Source: Plasmodium relictum (Eukaryota > Apicomplexa > Aconoidasida > Haemosporida > Plasmodiidae). From it: 64,000 bases of DNA. The DNA lies in NCBI RefSeq assembly GCF_900005765.1, contig NC_041690.1:1302001-1366000 (forward strand). Direction: 5' to 3'. The notes below the pieces were generated by a model. That model saw nothing but the letters and a program-made list of their open reading frames with translations. It was not told where the DNA came from and made no database searches. Below are positions 1 to 11,363 of the stretch, piece after piece; within the stretch, counting starts at the first letter, position 1; the number at the start of each line of letters is the position of its first letter. The position numbers and the translations under genes are program-made.

Positions 1-1035
1 AGCTATATATAATGGTAATATATGCAAAGTGCTATTATCATAAAGCAATGAAAAATATAAGACATCTCCTCTATATCTAAAAATGTATAATACGCAACAC
101 CATATAACTAATTCAAGAGTATATTCAATTAAAGTTAAATTACCTGATAGAGATTTAAATAACATATTCAATATATGCAAAATTATTTCAAAACAAAAAA
201 AAATAACAATAACAGTTAAATATGCTTTATACATATTTAGTTTAATACTAATTGATTCTTCCCAAGCATGAATTCTAGCATCCCTTACAAACGATAATTT
301 TAGTTTTAAAAACTTAATAATAGATAAAATATTAACAACTAATATAAATAATAAAGCAATATATAAACATATTAAAATTGGAGTATTGCTAGTTATATCT
401 ACTTGATTGATTGAAGATAATATATAAATAGAGCTAATAATTAAAGTCATAGTTATACTCTCCTTTTTTTCAAAGTTTGCTCTAGTAATCATATAACCTT
501 TACTAATTAGAAGTAAGTTCCCATAAAAAATAGTACTAAACATAGTATTTAATGCCATATATCCCATTAAAGTATACTCAACACAATTACTATTAACATA
601 AGGGCATTGCATACAAAATGTTAATAATAGTATATAAAAAGATAATCGAATTAGGGATGGTGATATCAGCAATCTATGTAAGGGATTCAGCATCTGTCTC
701 CACATCTTTTGAACTAAAATAATATAAACAATATTTATTATTAGCCATGCAGGTATAAAAAATATTATTAAAGCCCATTTAATTTTTTTATATTTATTAC
801 AATTATATATTTCTGGAGCCATTTGATCAATATATATTGAAAATTTTATTCCATCCTTTAAATATTTTTTCATATTTCTTATTATACTTCTATTAGGAGA
901 TGAAAGAACTGGAAATAGTAATTCTCTATCTAAATATATATCATCAAAAAATTTTAAATTTTTATTTATTTCATATCTATAATTGTCATCACTGTAATTA
1001 ATATAATTATAATAATAATAATAATAATAATAATA

Positions 1036-1118
<83 letters not shown>

Positions 1119-3312
1119 CATTATTAGTGTTAAAATTATAATTATTATAATTATTATTATTAATACTATTATTATTACTGCTAAAATTATTATTATAATA
1201 GCTATTGTATTTATCACAATTACAACTATTTTTCAAGCATATTTGATTATTCACACTGATGTGCCCATCAATTAATGTGCAGTTGTTATTTTGTTCTTCA
1301 TTTATATACTTATGATATAATAAATTTTTATGTATATTTATTCTATCGAATATATAAAAGTAAAAATAATAAAAACCTTTCACATAATTGATATATATAT
1401 TACCTTGAAAATTATTCCATATACTTTTTCTTTTTATATTTTTAGAAGCGTTAAAATCTATTTTATAACTATATTTGTAATTCTCTTCATTTTTTTTTCT
1501 TTTTTTTTTTTTTTTAGAAATTGTACAGTTTTTCTTTTCTTTATTTCCTTTATTTCCTTTATTTAAAGAACATAATATTTCCTTCTCATGCTTATTTTTT
1601 AACTGGCTATTAAGATTACAATTTTTTATTTTATTCAAATTTGAAAAGTATTTATTTTTTTTATACATTTTTTCATTTTCATTTTTACAAGATTGAAAAA
1701 AAGGATTATTAAGTTTATCTATATAGCAATCAGTATTATTGTAATAACAAATTTCCTGGCTTTTCTCACATATATAAGAATTTTGTAAATTATACATATA
1801 TTTTTCCATATCTTTATCCTTTTTATCATATTCATCACTTTTATATACTTTTTTGTCATTAATAAAATAATAAGAATTATTATTTTTAAAATGTGAATTG
1901 TAATCAGTAAAAATTAATGCAAGAACTTGTTCTTTGACAGTAAAAAAAATAATTAGTGATATTTCTTTTTTACAATAACGAAATATCCAAATAGATTTAT
2001 TACTTACAAAAATATCAGCTTTTTTATAAAAATTTTCTTCCTTTTTTCTTTCATCAGTAAGAATCTTATTTTTTTTTCTATAGTAATTTTTTATAAATAA
2101 TGAAAATATAAATTTACTTTCTGAATATGAATAATTATTCTCATCTTTTTCTAAGGGGCAATTAATGAATTCATAAGAGAATATTTTATACTTTTTACAT
2201 TTTTTATAAATATTTATAAAATTTAAATTATTCTTAACACTTTTGTTTATGCAATACATATATTTCCGTTCATAGATAATCGAGTTTCTTGTTTTATTTT
2301 TTATTAATTCTTCATTTCTTTCACTTTTGCAATTATCTATTATTCCTTCCTCTTTTTTTTTTTTTTTTCTTTTCTTGTTTTTTGAATAATATAATTCATT
2401 TTTCTTTTTATTGCTATTATTAATGTTATTACTTAAATCATTATGTGATTCCTTTTTCCTTGATTTGTGTGAAATTTTTTTACATTCCAATAAATATGTT
2501 TCATACTCATTATACGCATTAGCACTTCTCTTTGAAATATTTTTATCTAAAATACTTTTGAGGTACCTATATATTTTATGTGTATACACTTCATAAATTA
2601 AAAAAAAGGTATTCCCTTTACTAATAAAATTGTGTTTTTTCATTTCATTCAATTTATTTTTTCCATTCGATAAATATCCATTTATTATTTGGTTATGACT
2701 ATAAAAATTATTATTTTTACATTTACTATCTCTATCTATATTTACATCTCCCTTATTTTTTGCTTCATTAATAAAAAAATTAAAATTATTGCAATATTTT
2801 AAATCACTGTAATCATAAAAATTAATATAACATTTGTTGTTATTACCATTTTTATTATAATCATTTTTATTCTTACTAAAGCTATTAATTTCATTCATAT
2901 TTTCCCAAATTTTAGCAATTATATTATTATATCCATTGTATGTTTTATTAACATTTTCTTTTTTATCTTTTTTTTCTACATATTTTACAACTTTTCTATT
3001 TACGTGATTATCCGCATTTATTAATTCTTCTTCACAAGTAAATTTATTAGAATTGAACTTTATCTTTTTTTTTTTTTTTTTCTTTTTTTTTTTATTATTA
3101 TTAATATTGTTTTTTAAAAATTTTGAACAGTCATTTTTATGTTCTACATTTCCTTCAATATATTGAAAATTTGGAGAAAATGGGGCATAACACGTTTCAA
3201 CCATCTCGAAAAGAAACATATTAGGAGTCTTTATCATTAACGATGAATGAATGAGTAGGACATATATAATATAAAAACATATAAACAAAAAATTTAATAT
3301 TAAAGCATTCAT
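1..3312 (-). CDS. GPR180/TMEM145-like seven-TM protein, 3' end outside window
   Basis: One reading frame, checked codon by codon, runs open from ATG at 3312 to base 1 (1104 codons, no stop). The first ~30 residues are a hydrophobic signal-peptide-like segment (MNALILNFLFICFYIIY). A long Asn/Lys-rich region follows, with a Lys run near residues 73-81 and a poly-Asn tract near 728-757 encoded by (AAT)n. Two better-ordered blocks, KADIFVSNKSIWIFRYC and GNIYINYVKGFYYFYFYIF, may belong to an extracytoplasmic domain. Residues ~840-1080 hold seven hydrophobic segments. The end of TM3 reads LLLISKGYMITR, close to the KGWTITR-type signature of GPR180/TMEM145 (GpcrRhopsn4/GOST) proteins. Inference: a Golgi, endosomal or surface seven-TM receptor or trafficking protein, related in type to parasite serpentine receptors such as SR10. 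The ligand is unknown and the C-terminus is missing. Family assignment is from motif memory only. Confidence 0.6.
1009..1128 (-). repeat. (AAT)n trinucleotide tract encoding poly-Asn/Tyr
   Basis: On the + strand this is almost pure ATT/ATA repeat. In the minus-strand frame it encodes a run of Asn followed by a run of Tyr inside the seven-TM protein. It causes a spurious poly-Ile ORF in another frame. Likely length-polymorphic. Confidence 0.85.
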
Positions 3313-4547
3313 TTTATTTTATGTTTTCTTAAAATGTGTAACGAAAAAATTAAATAAGTGTAGAAATTTTTATTTTATTTTATTTTCTTTTTCTTTTTTT
3401 TTTTTTTTTTGACCTTTCATAATTTTTTCACATTTTGTGCATAAAAAGAAAAAAAATAAGATAAATAAAGTATAAATTAAATAAATAAAATTAATGTATT
3501 AAATTAAGAAATATTTAAAAAAAAAAAAGAAAGGATATATTTATATATATATAATAAATGTTATGTGGTATCATAAAATTCACTAAATTTATCTCAATAA
3601 ATTTTCAATGTAGATAAATTTAGTGTATATAATTTTGAATTACTTAAAAATAAATACAAGAAAAATGATTAAGTATATATTAAACATAAAAAAAGAAAAT
3701 TCATATAAATATTAAAAAATTTATGAATATAATTATCTTAAAATCAAATACATTATAAAAAAATTTCACTTTTTATGATGTGTATAAATTTTTTATATAA
3801 ATACAATTGGCATAAAAATAAAATTGGAAAATATATTATATTTAATATTTCTACAAAAAAAAAAAAATGACGAAAAATTATTTTTAAAATTGATTAAAAA
3901 CTCTTTTGTTTACTAAATTTAAGAACTTAAAATATATATTACAAATAAAAGATAAATTTTTTTTTATTAAAAAACCAACACACCAAAAAAAAAAAAAAAA
4001 ACAAAAAAAAAAATTTAAAAACATGTTTTATGAAACATCAAATACATACAGATTCATAATTAGAAATTAAAGTAACGTCAATTAAAATACAATAAATTTG
4101 CATTAATATATATTAAAAAAAAAAAAAAAAATTTCATATATTATGGCATTTTTTCAATGATTAAAAAGAAATTTTTGAGTTAAAAATCAGTGAAATTCTT
4201 TTGTTCATAATTTATTATTTTATCATAAAAATCTTATAATATATTTTTGCTATATAAAAAGGAATAATTTGGACTAATATTTTTTTTTTAATTTTTTCAC
4301 ATAAAAAATGAAAATGACTTAAAAACCTTGTTAATAATAATTCTTTTTTTCATTTTTCTTTTTTTTTATATTTTATTATTCTTTGATAATACACTTATTT
4401 ATATTTTTAATTATTACACTTATTCTCTCTAAAAAAAAGAAAAAATGTACATAAATTTTTTTTTCACTCCATAGTATTTAGAATAAAAAAAAAATTTCCG
4501 TGCATTTTTTCTTTTTTTTTACAAACTTTCTTATTAAAAATATACTC
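3313..4547. other. Divergent intergenic region
   Basis: Spacer between the minus-strand seven-TM gene and the plus-strand aminopeptidase, so it should contain both promoters. It is poly(dA)/poly(dT) and simple AT. The only structured element I see is a perfect 14-bp inverted repeat (3581-3594 with 3612-3625, 17-nt loop). No ORF has convincing codon use. Confidence 0.7.
3581..3625. repeat. Perfect 14-bp inverted repeat, 17-nt loop
   Basis: CACTAAATTTATCT at 3581-3594 and its exact reverse complement AGATAAATTTAGTG at 3612-3625. It lies about 270 bases upstream of the seven-TM gene start and 920 upstream of the aminopeptidase start. It could be a transcript hairpin or a dimeric protein-binding site; nothing in the sequence decides which. 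Confidence 0.8.
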
Positions 4548-6323
4548 ATGCTGTTTTTAAGTTTTTTTTCAAAACATTTAATATCTCAAAAAAAAATTTA
4601 TAATTTAAATAATATAAAAAGGTTCTATAGCTTACAAAAACACAAGGGAAATAAAAAATTTGACTTTATCTTTTTTGATAATAGCAATATAAAAAAAATT
4701 GAATTTCCTATTTTTAATAAAACATTTTGTACATATAAGCATCTAAATATAAAAATGACAAGTACTGTTCCCCAAGTAGTATCTTTAGATCCTACTAGTA
4801 TACCCATAGATTATCATACACCTGTTCATGATATAAAGATTGAATTAAAGGATTTAAGTGAAAGTTTTAATGTAGAAGAAAGTTTGTTAGTATTTATAGT
4901 AAATGGCGCAGGAAAAGACAATAGTTTAGTAAAAATAAATTCGAGAACGAAAGATAATAGCATAAATGAATTTTTAAAGCAAGCAAGTGCAGAACGTTTT
5001 AATGCAAAATTAGGTACGTCAAAAATGTTTTGTATTTTAAATGATAAAAAGGAGTATATTAATGTGGCTTGCATTGGGTGTGGATCTGTTAATGACTTAA
5101 CAGAAGCAGATATCAGAAGAATAGTATCATCGTTAGTTCTTATGCTTCATGATTATAGAAATTCAAAAGTATCTCTAATTTTTGAAATAAAACTTCATGA
5201 AAGTTTATTTCGTTTCTTTTTGGAAAATTTATTTTATGAATATATGACTGATGAGAGATTTAAATCAACAGATAAAAACTTATGTACAGATTACATTAAG
5301 AATTTAACATTACATATAGCCAATGCTAACTCATATAAACAGGAAATAGAAAAATCACGTATTTATTATTATGGTACTTATTATGCCTCTCAACTTATAG
5401 CAGCTCCATCTAATTATTGTAATCCTGTATCTCTAGCTAATGCAGCAGTAGAATTAGCTAAAAAGTTAAATTTGCAATGTAAAGTTTTAGGGATAAAGGA
5501 AATAGAAGAATTAAAAATGGGAGCATTTTTGTCAGTTGGCAAAGGAAGTATGTATCCTCATCGATTTATTCATTTAACATACAAAGGAAAAGGAGAGATT
5601 AAAAAAAAAATTGCATTAGTTGGTAAAGGTATTACTTTCGATTCAGGAGGATATAATTTAAAGACATCTCCAGGATCAATGATTGATTTAATGAAATTTG
5701 ATATGAGTGGATGTGCTGCAGTCTTAGGTTGTGCCTATTGTATAGGGACTATAAATCCAGAAAATGTAGAGGTTCATTTCATAAGTGCTGTTTGTGAAAA
5801 TATGGTCTCAAAACATGCTTATAGGCCAGGTGATATCATAACCGCTTCAAATGGAAAAACAATAGAAGTAGGAAACACCGATGCAGAAGGAAGACTAACT
5901 TTAGCTGATGCTTTAATATATGCAGAAAAATTAGGTGTTGATTATATTATTGATATAGCTACATTAACGGGTGGAATGCTTTATTCTTTAGGTACAAGTT
6001 ATGCTGGAATTTTTGGTAATAATGATCAACTAATTAATAAATTATTAAATTCTTCCAAAACATCTAGTGAACCTATATGGTGGCTACCTATTATAGAAGA
6101 ATATAGATCTTCTTTAAATTCCAAGTTTGCTGACATAAATAATATCACATCAAGTGTTAAGGCATCTCCTATTGTTGCTACATTATTTTTAAAAGAATTT
6201 ATTCAAAATACACCATGGGCACATATTGATATTGCGGGTGCTTCTTGGAATTTTAAAGCTAGAAAACCAAAGGGTTTTGGTGTACGATTATTAACTGAAT
6301 TTATCTTAAATGATGCTATTTAA
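4548..6323 (+). CDS. LAP: M17 family leucyl aminopeptidase
   Basis: Metallo-exopeptidase that removes N-terminal Leu and similar residues from peptides, in Plasmodium mainly from haemoglobin breakdown and protein turnover. The first in-frame ATG is 4548 (591 aa). The open frame extends to 4500 but begins there with GTG, so that start is rejected. The C-terminal half has the M17 hallmark sequence: [13 protein letters not shown] supplies a metal-binding Lys and Asp plus the catalytic Lys; MKFDMSG supplies a metal Asp; [14 protein letters not shown] supplies metal Asp and Glu and the bicarbonate-site Arg. The N-terminal ~70 residues are basic and low-complexity. Met70 (codon at 4755) begins the conserved portion ([17 protein letters not shown]), so a shorter 522-aa form is possible. 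P. falciparum M17 LAP, as I recall, is about 605 aa with a similar extension. Functional M17 enzymes are hexamers. Single exon. Confidence 0.96.
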   Translation: MLFLSFFSKHLISQKKIYNLNNIKRFYSLQKHKGNKKFDFIFFDNSNIKKIEFPIFNKTFCTYKHLNIKMTSTVPQVVSLDPTSIPIDYHTPVHDIKIELKDLSESFNVEESLLVFIVNGAGKDNSLVKINSRTKDNSINEFLKQASAERFNAKLGTSKMFCILNDKKEYINVACIGCGSVNDLTEADIRRIVSSLVLMLHDYRNSKVSLIFEIKLHESLFRFFLENLFYEYMTDERFKSTDKNLCTDYIKNLTLHIANANSYKQEIEKSRIYYYGTYYASQLIAAPSNYCNPVSLANAAVELAKKLNLQCKVLGIKEIEELKMGAFLSVGKGSMYPHRFIHLTYKGKGEIKKKIALVGKGITFDSGGYNLKTSPGSMIDLMKFDMSGCAAVLGCAYCIGTINPENVEVHFISAVCENMVSKHAYRPGDIITASNGKTIEVGNTDAEGRLTLADALIYAEKLGVDYIIDIATLTGGMLYSLGTSYAGIFGNNDQLINKLLNSSKTSSEPIWWLPIIEEYRSSLNSKFADINNITSSVKASPIVATLFLKEFIQNTPWAHIDIAGASWNFKARKPKGFGVRLLTEFILNDAI

Positions 6324-7247
6324 AAAATTAAGAACTGTGCATATATATATTTAGTAAATTATATAAAATTTAAAATATATGAAACATATTAAATAATTTA
6401 TTTACATATTTATTATTGTGATTACTATTGTTTTTATTTCTTTTTATGAATTATTTTATAATGTTTGAAATCGTACTTATTTTTACATCTTCAAATATTT
6501 TAAGCTTTAGGTTTTATTTTATTTATATATATTCTTAATATTGTCTTTTTTATTTAAATTTTGTGCAAATAGAGATTTAGTAACAATATAGAAAACTAAA
6601 TAGATGTAGTATTATTAAAGAAAAAAAAAGTTAAAAAAAAAATTATCTGAGATAAATATAATTTTAACATGTGTAAAATAAATGAACTAATGATATAGAA
6701 AATAAACTAAATGCAAAAATGCAATTGATATTCATTTACCTTATATTTTTCCTATTCTTCTTTGAAGCTACATATACAATATTATATAAGTATATTTTAT
6801 TTTACAACCAATAATTATTTATATATTTTATTATTTTTTTTTTTTTTTTTATACTAATATGACAAAAGAGTGTATATACAAAAAAAAAAAAAAAAAATCT
6901 ACATGTAATGATGTATTTTTCTACTTTTGCAAAATAATTAATGTAGCACTTATTTTGCACGTTTTTCAGTTAAAGAAAAACTGTAAATATTCTAGAAAAA
7001 AAAAAGTTCCTATACAGATAGAATAATTTAAAAAATAATATATATTACATATAATTTTTAAAGTAGACACATTAAGTAAACTATATTTATTTTTAAAAAA
7101 ATGAATACTTTTTTTTTTTTTTTTTCCATATATAAACATCAATACAACAGTAAATTATATAATAAAAAAAATTTGTTAAAATAATTTAAAAGATTAAAAT
7201 ATTGTAGAAGATAAAAATTTATTAATACTTTTTTTTATATTATTATT
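6324..7247. other. Intergenic region
   Basis: Spacer between the tandem plus-strand aminopeptidase and the unknown two-exon gene. It holds only AT-rich simple sequence with poly(dT) near 6836-6850 and poly(dA) near 6880-6897. I see no gene or RNA. Confidence 0.7.
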
Positions 7248-9715
7248 ATGAATAATTTTTTAAGAAAAAATAAAGAAAATTCAACTTATAAAAATATTAA
7301 TTACGTTGATATCATTAGACATAATTTAAAAAAAAATGATGAAAATAACATTTTAAATGAACCGTATTTATGGAAAAATAAAATTGAGTTAAGAAGAAAT
7401 CTGGAATATATAGAAAAAGAAAAAAGAACTTTTAAAAAAGATACAAAGAAAAATAATTATAAGGATAGTGAGTTAAAAGAAAATTGCAATAAATGTTTTT
7501 TGAAAAGAATAGAAAGAGAAGCAGTTACAAAAAAGGTTAGCATAAAATTGGATATTTTTAATAAAAGTATAATATTTGATATAGCTAGTAACTTATGGGA
7601 TATACTAAACGTTGAAGGAGAAAACTCAATAGACTTATTTAACGATAAAATTTATAGTGATTTAACAGAAAAAGGAAAAAAAAAAATTCAGAATTATATT
7701 TTACCACATTTTATTTCATATTCAGAAAATATTAGTGAAATACAAAATGTTTTTTTTGAAAAAAATATAAATTTAAAAAATAAAACTGATAAAAACATAA
7801 ATGAATTAAAAAGAATAGCAAATGAAAATAATTTATGCTTATTAATAAATTATGATAAAGAAAACAAGTTATCAGGTGAAAGGCATATGCTTATAACATC
7901 GAAAAAAGCATTTTTTAAAATAATAAGGGAAATCATAATAAATGAAAATTTATTGAATTCTAATAATGATAATATTATTTTAAAGTCTATTTTGCAAATA
8001 TTGGAAAATAAAGAAAGAATTTTAAATAAAGAAGAAAAATTTCTTTTCAGAGCTTCTAATTTAGATAACTCAAATATATATCTAAGAAAACTAAATAATT
8101 TAAATAAAGTGAATTACAGGGTAAAAAGAAGTTTTCCAGAAAAAAAAAAAAATAATCCATTACTAAAAGAGGATTATGAAATTATACGAAAAGAAAATGT
8201 AATTAATGATATAATACATAATAGTATAATGCAATTGTCAAAAAATCCTAGAATAAAAGACATTATAGATGATAAAGAAAATAATACTAGTTTATTAAAA
8301 TATAAAAATACAACAAAAAAGAACAGGCAATATTCAAAAAAAAATAAAAAAAAAGAAGTTTGTGATCCATTACATATTTTAAAAGTATTTTTAAAAAAGG
8401 ATTATAATATATTAGATTACAAGGACTTTTTAGACGAGTTAAGATCATGCACTTTTCAACCTAATATTCATAAATATATAGAGGAAGAAAAAAATAATAT
8501 AAAGTTGAAAAAGTTTGAAAGAAAAGAAAAAGACAATGAGGAAGGTGAAGAAGAAGAAAACGAAGAAGAAATAAAAATGATGTTAAAAAATGATAATACT
8601 ATAAGTAGTCAACTTGCCAAATATATATGTAAAGCCACAAATGATCCTTATAATATAAAAAACATAAGTATTATGAAATATTTAAAATTATTTGATTCAT
8701 ATTATAATAATATGGTATAAAAAAAGAAAAGGAAAAAGAAAAGAAATAAATTTATTAAAATAATTACGTAAATTATTTTAATTCTTTTAAATAAATTTTT
8801 TCTTTAAATTACAACACATATGTCAATAATTTATATTCATATATAAACTTATTATAATAAACAAAGTTAATTTTATAATTGTTTTTTTATTAAATAATTT
8901 AATATTTTAAATATATATGTATGCAATAACATTTTTTAACATCTGCACCAAAATTTTATCTTTAAATTGTGTGAATAATATTAATAATTTTTTTTTTTTC
9001 TCAGGATAAAAATAGCATAAGTAAAACAAAATATTACGACGATCCCACACATAGAACAAGTAGAAAGAACTTTCGTAGTGTTAATAGCTGTAATTTAAAT
9101 ATCATAAAAACGAGAGGGAAAAAAAAAACAGAAAATATTAGTTGTAAAAATGCATGGGTAAATGGATTAAGAGGAGGATACATAAAAAGTTACTTTGATT
9201 TTTCATTAAATGATAAAAGTGAAAAAGAATACGAACTAAAAAAGGAACATAAAATAAAACAAATTGATTGGGGTGAAAAAATTCGATTAAATGGAAGGAG
9301 ACTAAAAACAAAAGTTATACCCAATTTAGATTTAGTAGATAAAATTATAAAGAATAATAAAGCATACACTGAAGAACCTCCTACGATCATCGTAAAAAAA
9401 AAATTTTCTGAATGTAAATGTAAAAATGAAAAAAATAAACAATCATTAATGCATAAAAAAAATCAAAATAACAATGATTGCTTAAAAGAAACGGTTTTTA
9501 ATTTACAAACATCTATAGAAACTTACAAACTTAACAGATCCCTTAGAATTAAAAATGAACTTGATAATTTAGGTAAATTAACTTCTTTTGCTCCTCCTAA
9601 AGTAATTGCTGTTAAATCAGATAACACTTTAGAAGATATAAAGCGAGAACTTTTATCATTACCAGAATCAGTTCATTTCATAAGTAAATTTAATTTCCTT
9701 CAGAAAAAAAATTAA
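7248..9715 (+). CDS. Conserved-looking Plasmodium protein, unknown function, two exons
   Basis: Exon 1 is 7248-8714 and exon 2 is 9005-9715, giving 725 aa. The intron (8715-9004) begins GTATAA and ends TTTTCTCAG, and joins in phase 0; reading through it gives a stop at once. The protein is highly charged, with Lys/Glu/Asn-rich segments, an acidic Glu run near residues 430-445 and no signal peptide or TM segment. Better-ordered parts are SIIFDIASNLWDILNVEGE, a stretch around CDPLHILKVFL followed by ELRSCTFQPNIHKYIEEE, and in exon 2 AWVNGLRGGYIKSYFDF. I do not recognise a domain. CTFQPNI recalls the CTFxPxI motif common in axonemal and basal-body proteins, which would suit male-gamete expression. 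That is a weak hint only. The reading frame, the splice sites that keep it open and its coding composition support a real gene. Confidence 0.75.
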
Positions 9716-10042
9716 AATATTTATCGTTTTACATATTTTATAATAAAAACAGAATTGCATGCTTTTATATACATTTCAATTGTTCAATTTTAAAAAAAAA
9801 AAAAAAATTTTGAGAATCCCTCCTCTTTTTTCTTTATTATGTAATTATATATAAAAATGGAAATCCTTTATATATATGTAGAAAGTTTATAAAAAAAAAA
9901 AAAAAAATGAATTTTCAAATTAATTTTTAATTCAAAAAAATTGAAATATAAAATTCCTTTTGAAATTTGTATAATTGTTTAAGAAAATTTAAAATATAAA
10001 TAAGTTCATGTTACATGTAAAAAAATTGATAATTTAAAATTG

Positions 10043-10167
10043 TTAAGCGCCTGAAAGACGCGACAAAAATTTGTGGTATTATGCATTTATCGTACTTAAT
10101 ACACGGCAATCTTTAGTAAAAGGCGAAAGATTGATTCGTTATGTAATAAGTACACACACCAGAATAC
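10043..10167 (-). ncRNA. U5: U5 spliceosomal snRNA
   Basis: Core RNA of the U5 snRNP, which holds exon ends in the spliceosome. Read on the minus strand, the near-invariant U5 loop I sequence CGCCTTTTACTAAAGAT is present intact (10125-10109). It is flanked by the stem CAATCTTT/AAAGATTG and, after an internal loop, by an outer stem GTACTTA/TAAGTAC. The conserved CCGTG follows loop I as in human U5. Downstream is an Sm-binding site, AAATTTTTG (10072-10064), then a short 3' hairpin GCGTC-TTTCA-GGCGC. The order, loop I, Sm site and total size of ~125 nt all agree with U5. The 5' end is set by similarity of GTATTCTGG to the 5' end of human U5, and the 3' end just after the terminal stem; both may be off by a few bases. 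It is a clear GC-rich island in AT-rich sequence. Confidence 0.93.
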
Positions 10168-10220
10168 AATGAATAACATAGCTTTTTATCATTATGTATT
10201 TTTTTAAATATCAAATTTAT

Positions 10221-10229
10221 ACCACTCGG
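10221..10229 (-). promoter_or_regulatory. Candidate proximal sequence element of the U5 gene
   Basis: On the minus strand CCGAGTGGT lies about 54-62 bases upstream of the inferred U5 5' end. It is the only GC-rich block in the otherwise AT-only upstream flank. snRNA genes usually carry a proximal sequence element near -55. Position and composition fit, but I have no parasite consensus to compare with. Confidence 0.35.
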
Positions 10230-11363
10230 TTTTTTTTCATATCTTTCTTCCTTTTTTTAAATATATAAAGAAAAAATTTACATTTTTAAACTTGTTTTTA
10301 AATTTGTTTCTTTCAAATTTTTTAACATTATAATTTTTTTTTTTTTAATTTTTTTTTTTATTATTTTAAATAAGTTTTTTTTTTAATTTTTTTGTATCAT
10401 TTTGTATATATCCTTCCTCATTTTTTTTTAAATATAATAGCTCCAAAATTTTTTTAAATATTAATAAAAAGGGAATATATATATAAATTACATTTAAAAT
10501 ATAAATAAAAAGCGTGAAATTTTAAACTTTTTTTATATACTTTTTTTTTATGTGACTCATCCTATGAGTAAAATAAATGTCGAATATATGAATTCAATTT
10601 ATAAAATTATAAAAGAAATAGAATTTACTATTAAAAAATTCAGTTTGAAAGTAATGAAATAGTAATTTTAATATTAATATAAATTACTTAGAGAAATTAT
10701 ATCTTATTATTTTTGAATATACTTTCGAAAGTTTTGATATTTTCAATATTCATAATTATTAATAAGAATTTAGTTTTCTATAATTAATAGTTTTTTTTTT
10801 TTTTTTATCTTTTCAATATAAATTTTTTATTAAGTTATTCAAAAAAACAAGCATTATAAAGTGTTAAATATTCTATGTTATTTAATGTATATATGTTTCC
10901 AAAATTTAATTTGAAAGGTTATGGAAATTTTTAAAAAATATATAATTTTGTTTATTATTGAAGATTAAAAAAAAAAAAAGCAGTAACAAATCATATATAA
11001 TATATATATATATATATTTTCATGATATAGTTATATGAAAATGTAAATAACAAAAAAAAAATCTCCATATTATTAAAATTATTTTATATTATACAATGTT
11101 TTTAAAATAAATATACATAATATAAAGTCATATAAAAAGCAGACTTAAAATATACACAAAAATTTTTTCAAATAATATTACAAGAATGTTTTATAAGACA
11201 TATTATATATTCATAGTACTACTCTGATGATAATATTCAATGTTATTAAATTTTAACAAAATTTTCAATTTTTTTTTTTTTTTATATTGTATGTATATAA
11301 GTACACATATATATTTTTTAATTTTCTTTTTTTTTATGAATATTAAAATATGAAAATTTAAAA

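Larger units (their letters stand above)
9716..11363. other. Convergent intergenic region containing U5 snRNA
   Basis: Lies between the end of the unknown plus-strand gene and the 3' end of the DDX5-type helicase. Apart from the U5 gene at about 10043-10167 it is AT simple sequence, with two small palindromes (ACTCAT-CCT-ATGAGT at 10555-10569; ACTTTCGAAAGT at 10721-10732). No protein-coding gene is seen. Confidence 0.7.

Noticed and set aside
83-271. 62-codon plus ORF
   Set aside because: Antisense to the TM region of the seven-TM gene.
966-1217. 83-codon minus ORF, nearly all Ile
   Set aside because: Frame shadow of the (AAT)n tract; the frame of the seven-TM gene, shifted by one, is open for over 1100 codons.
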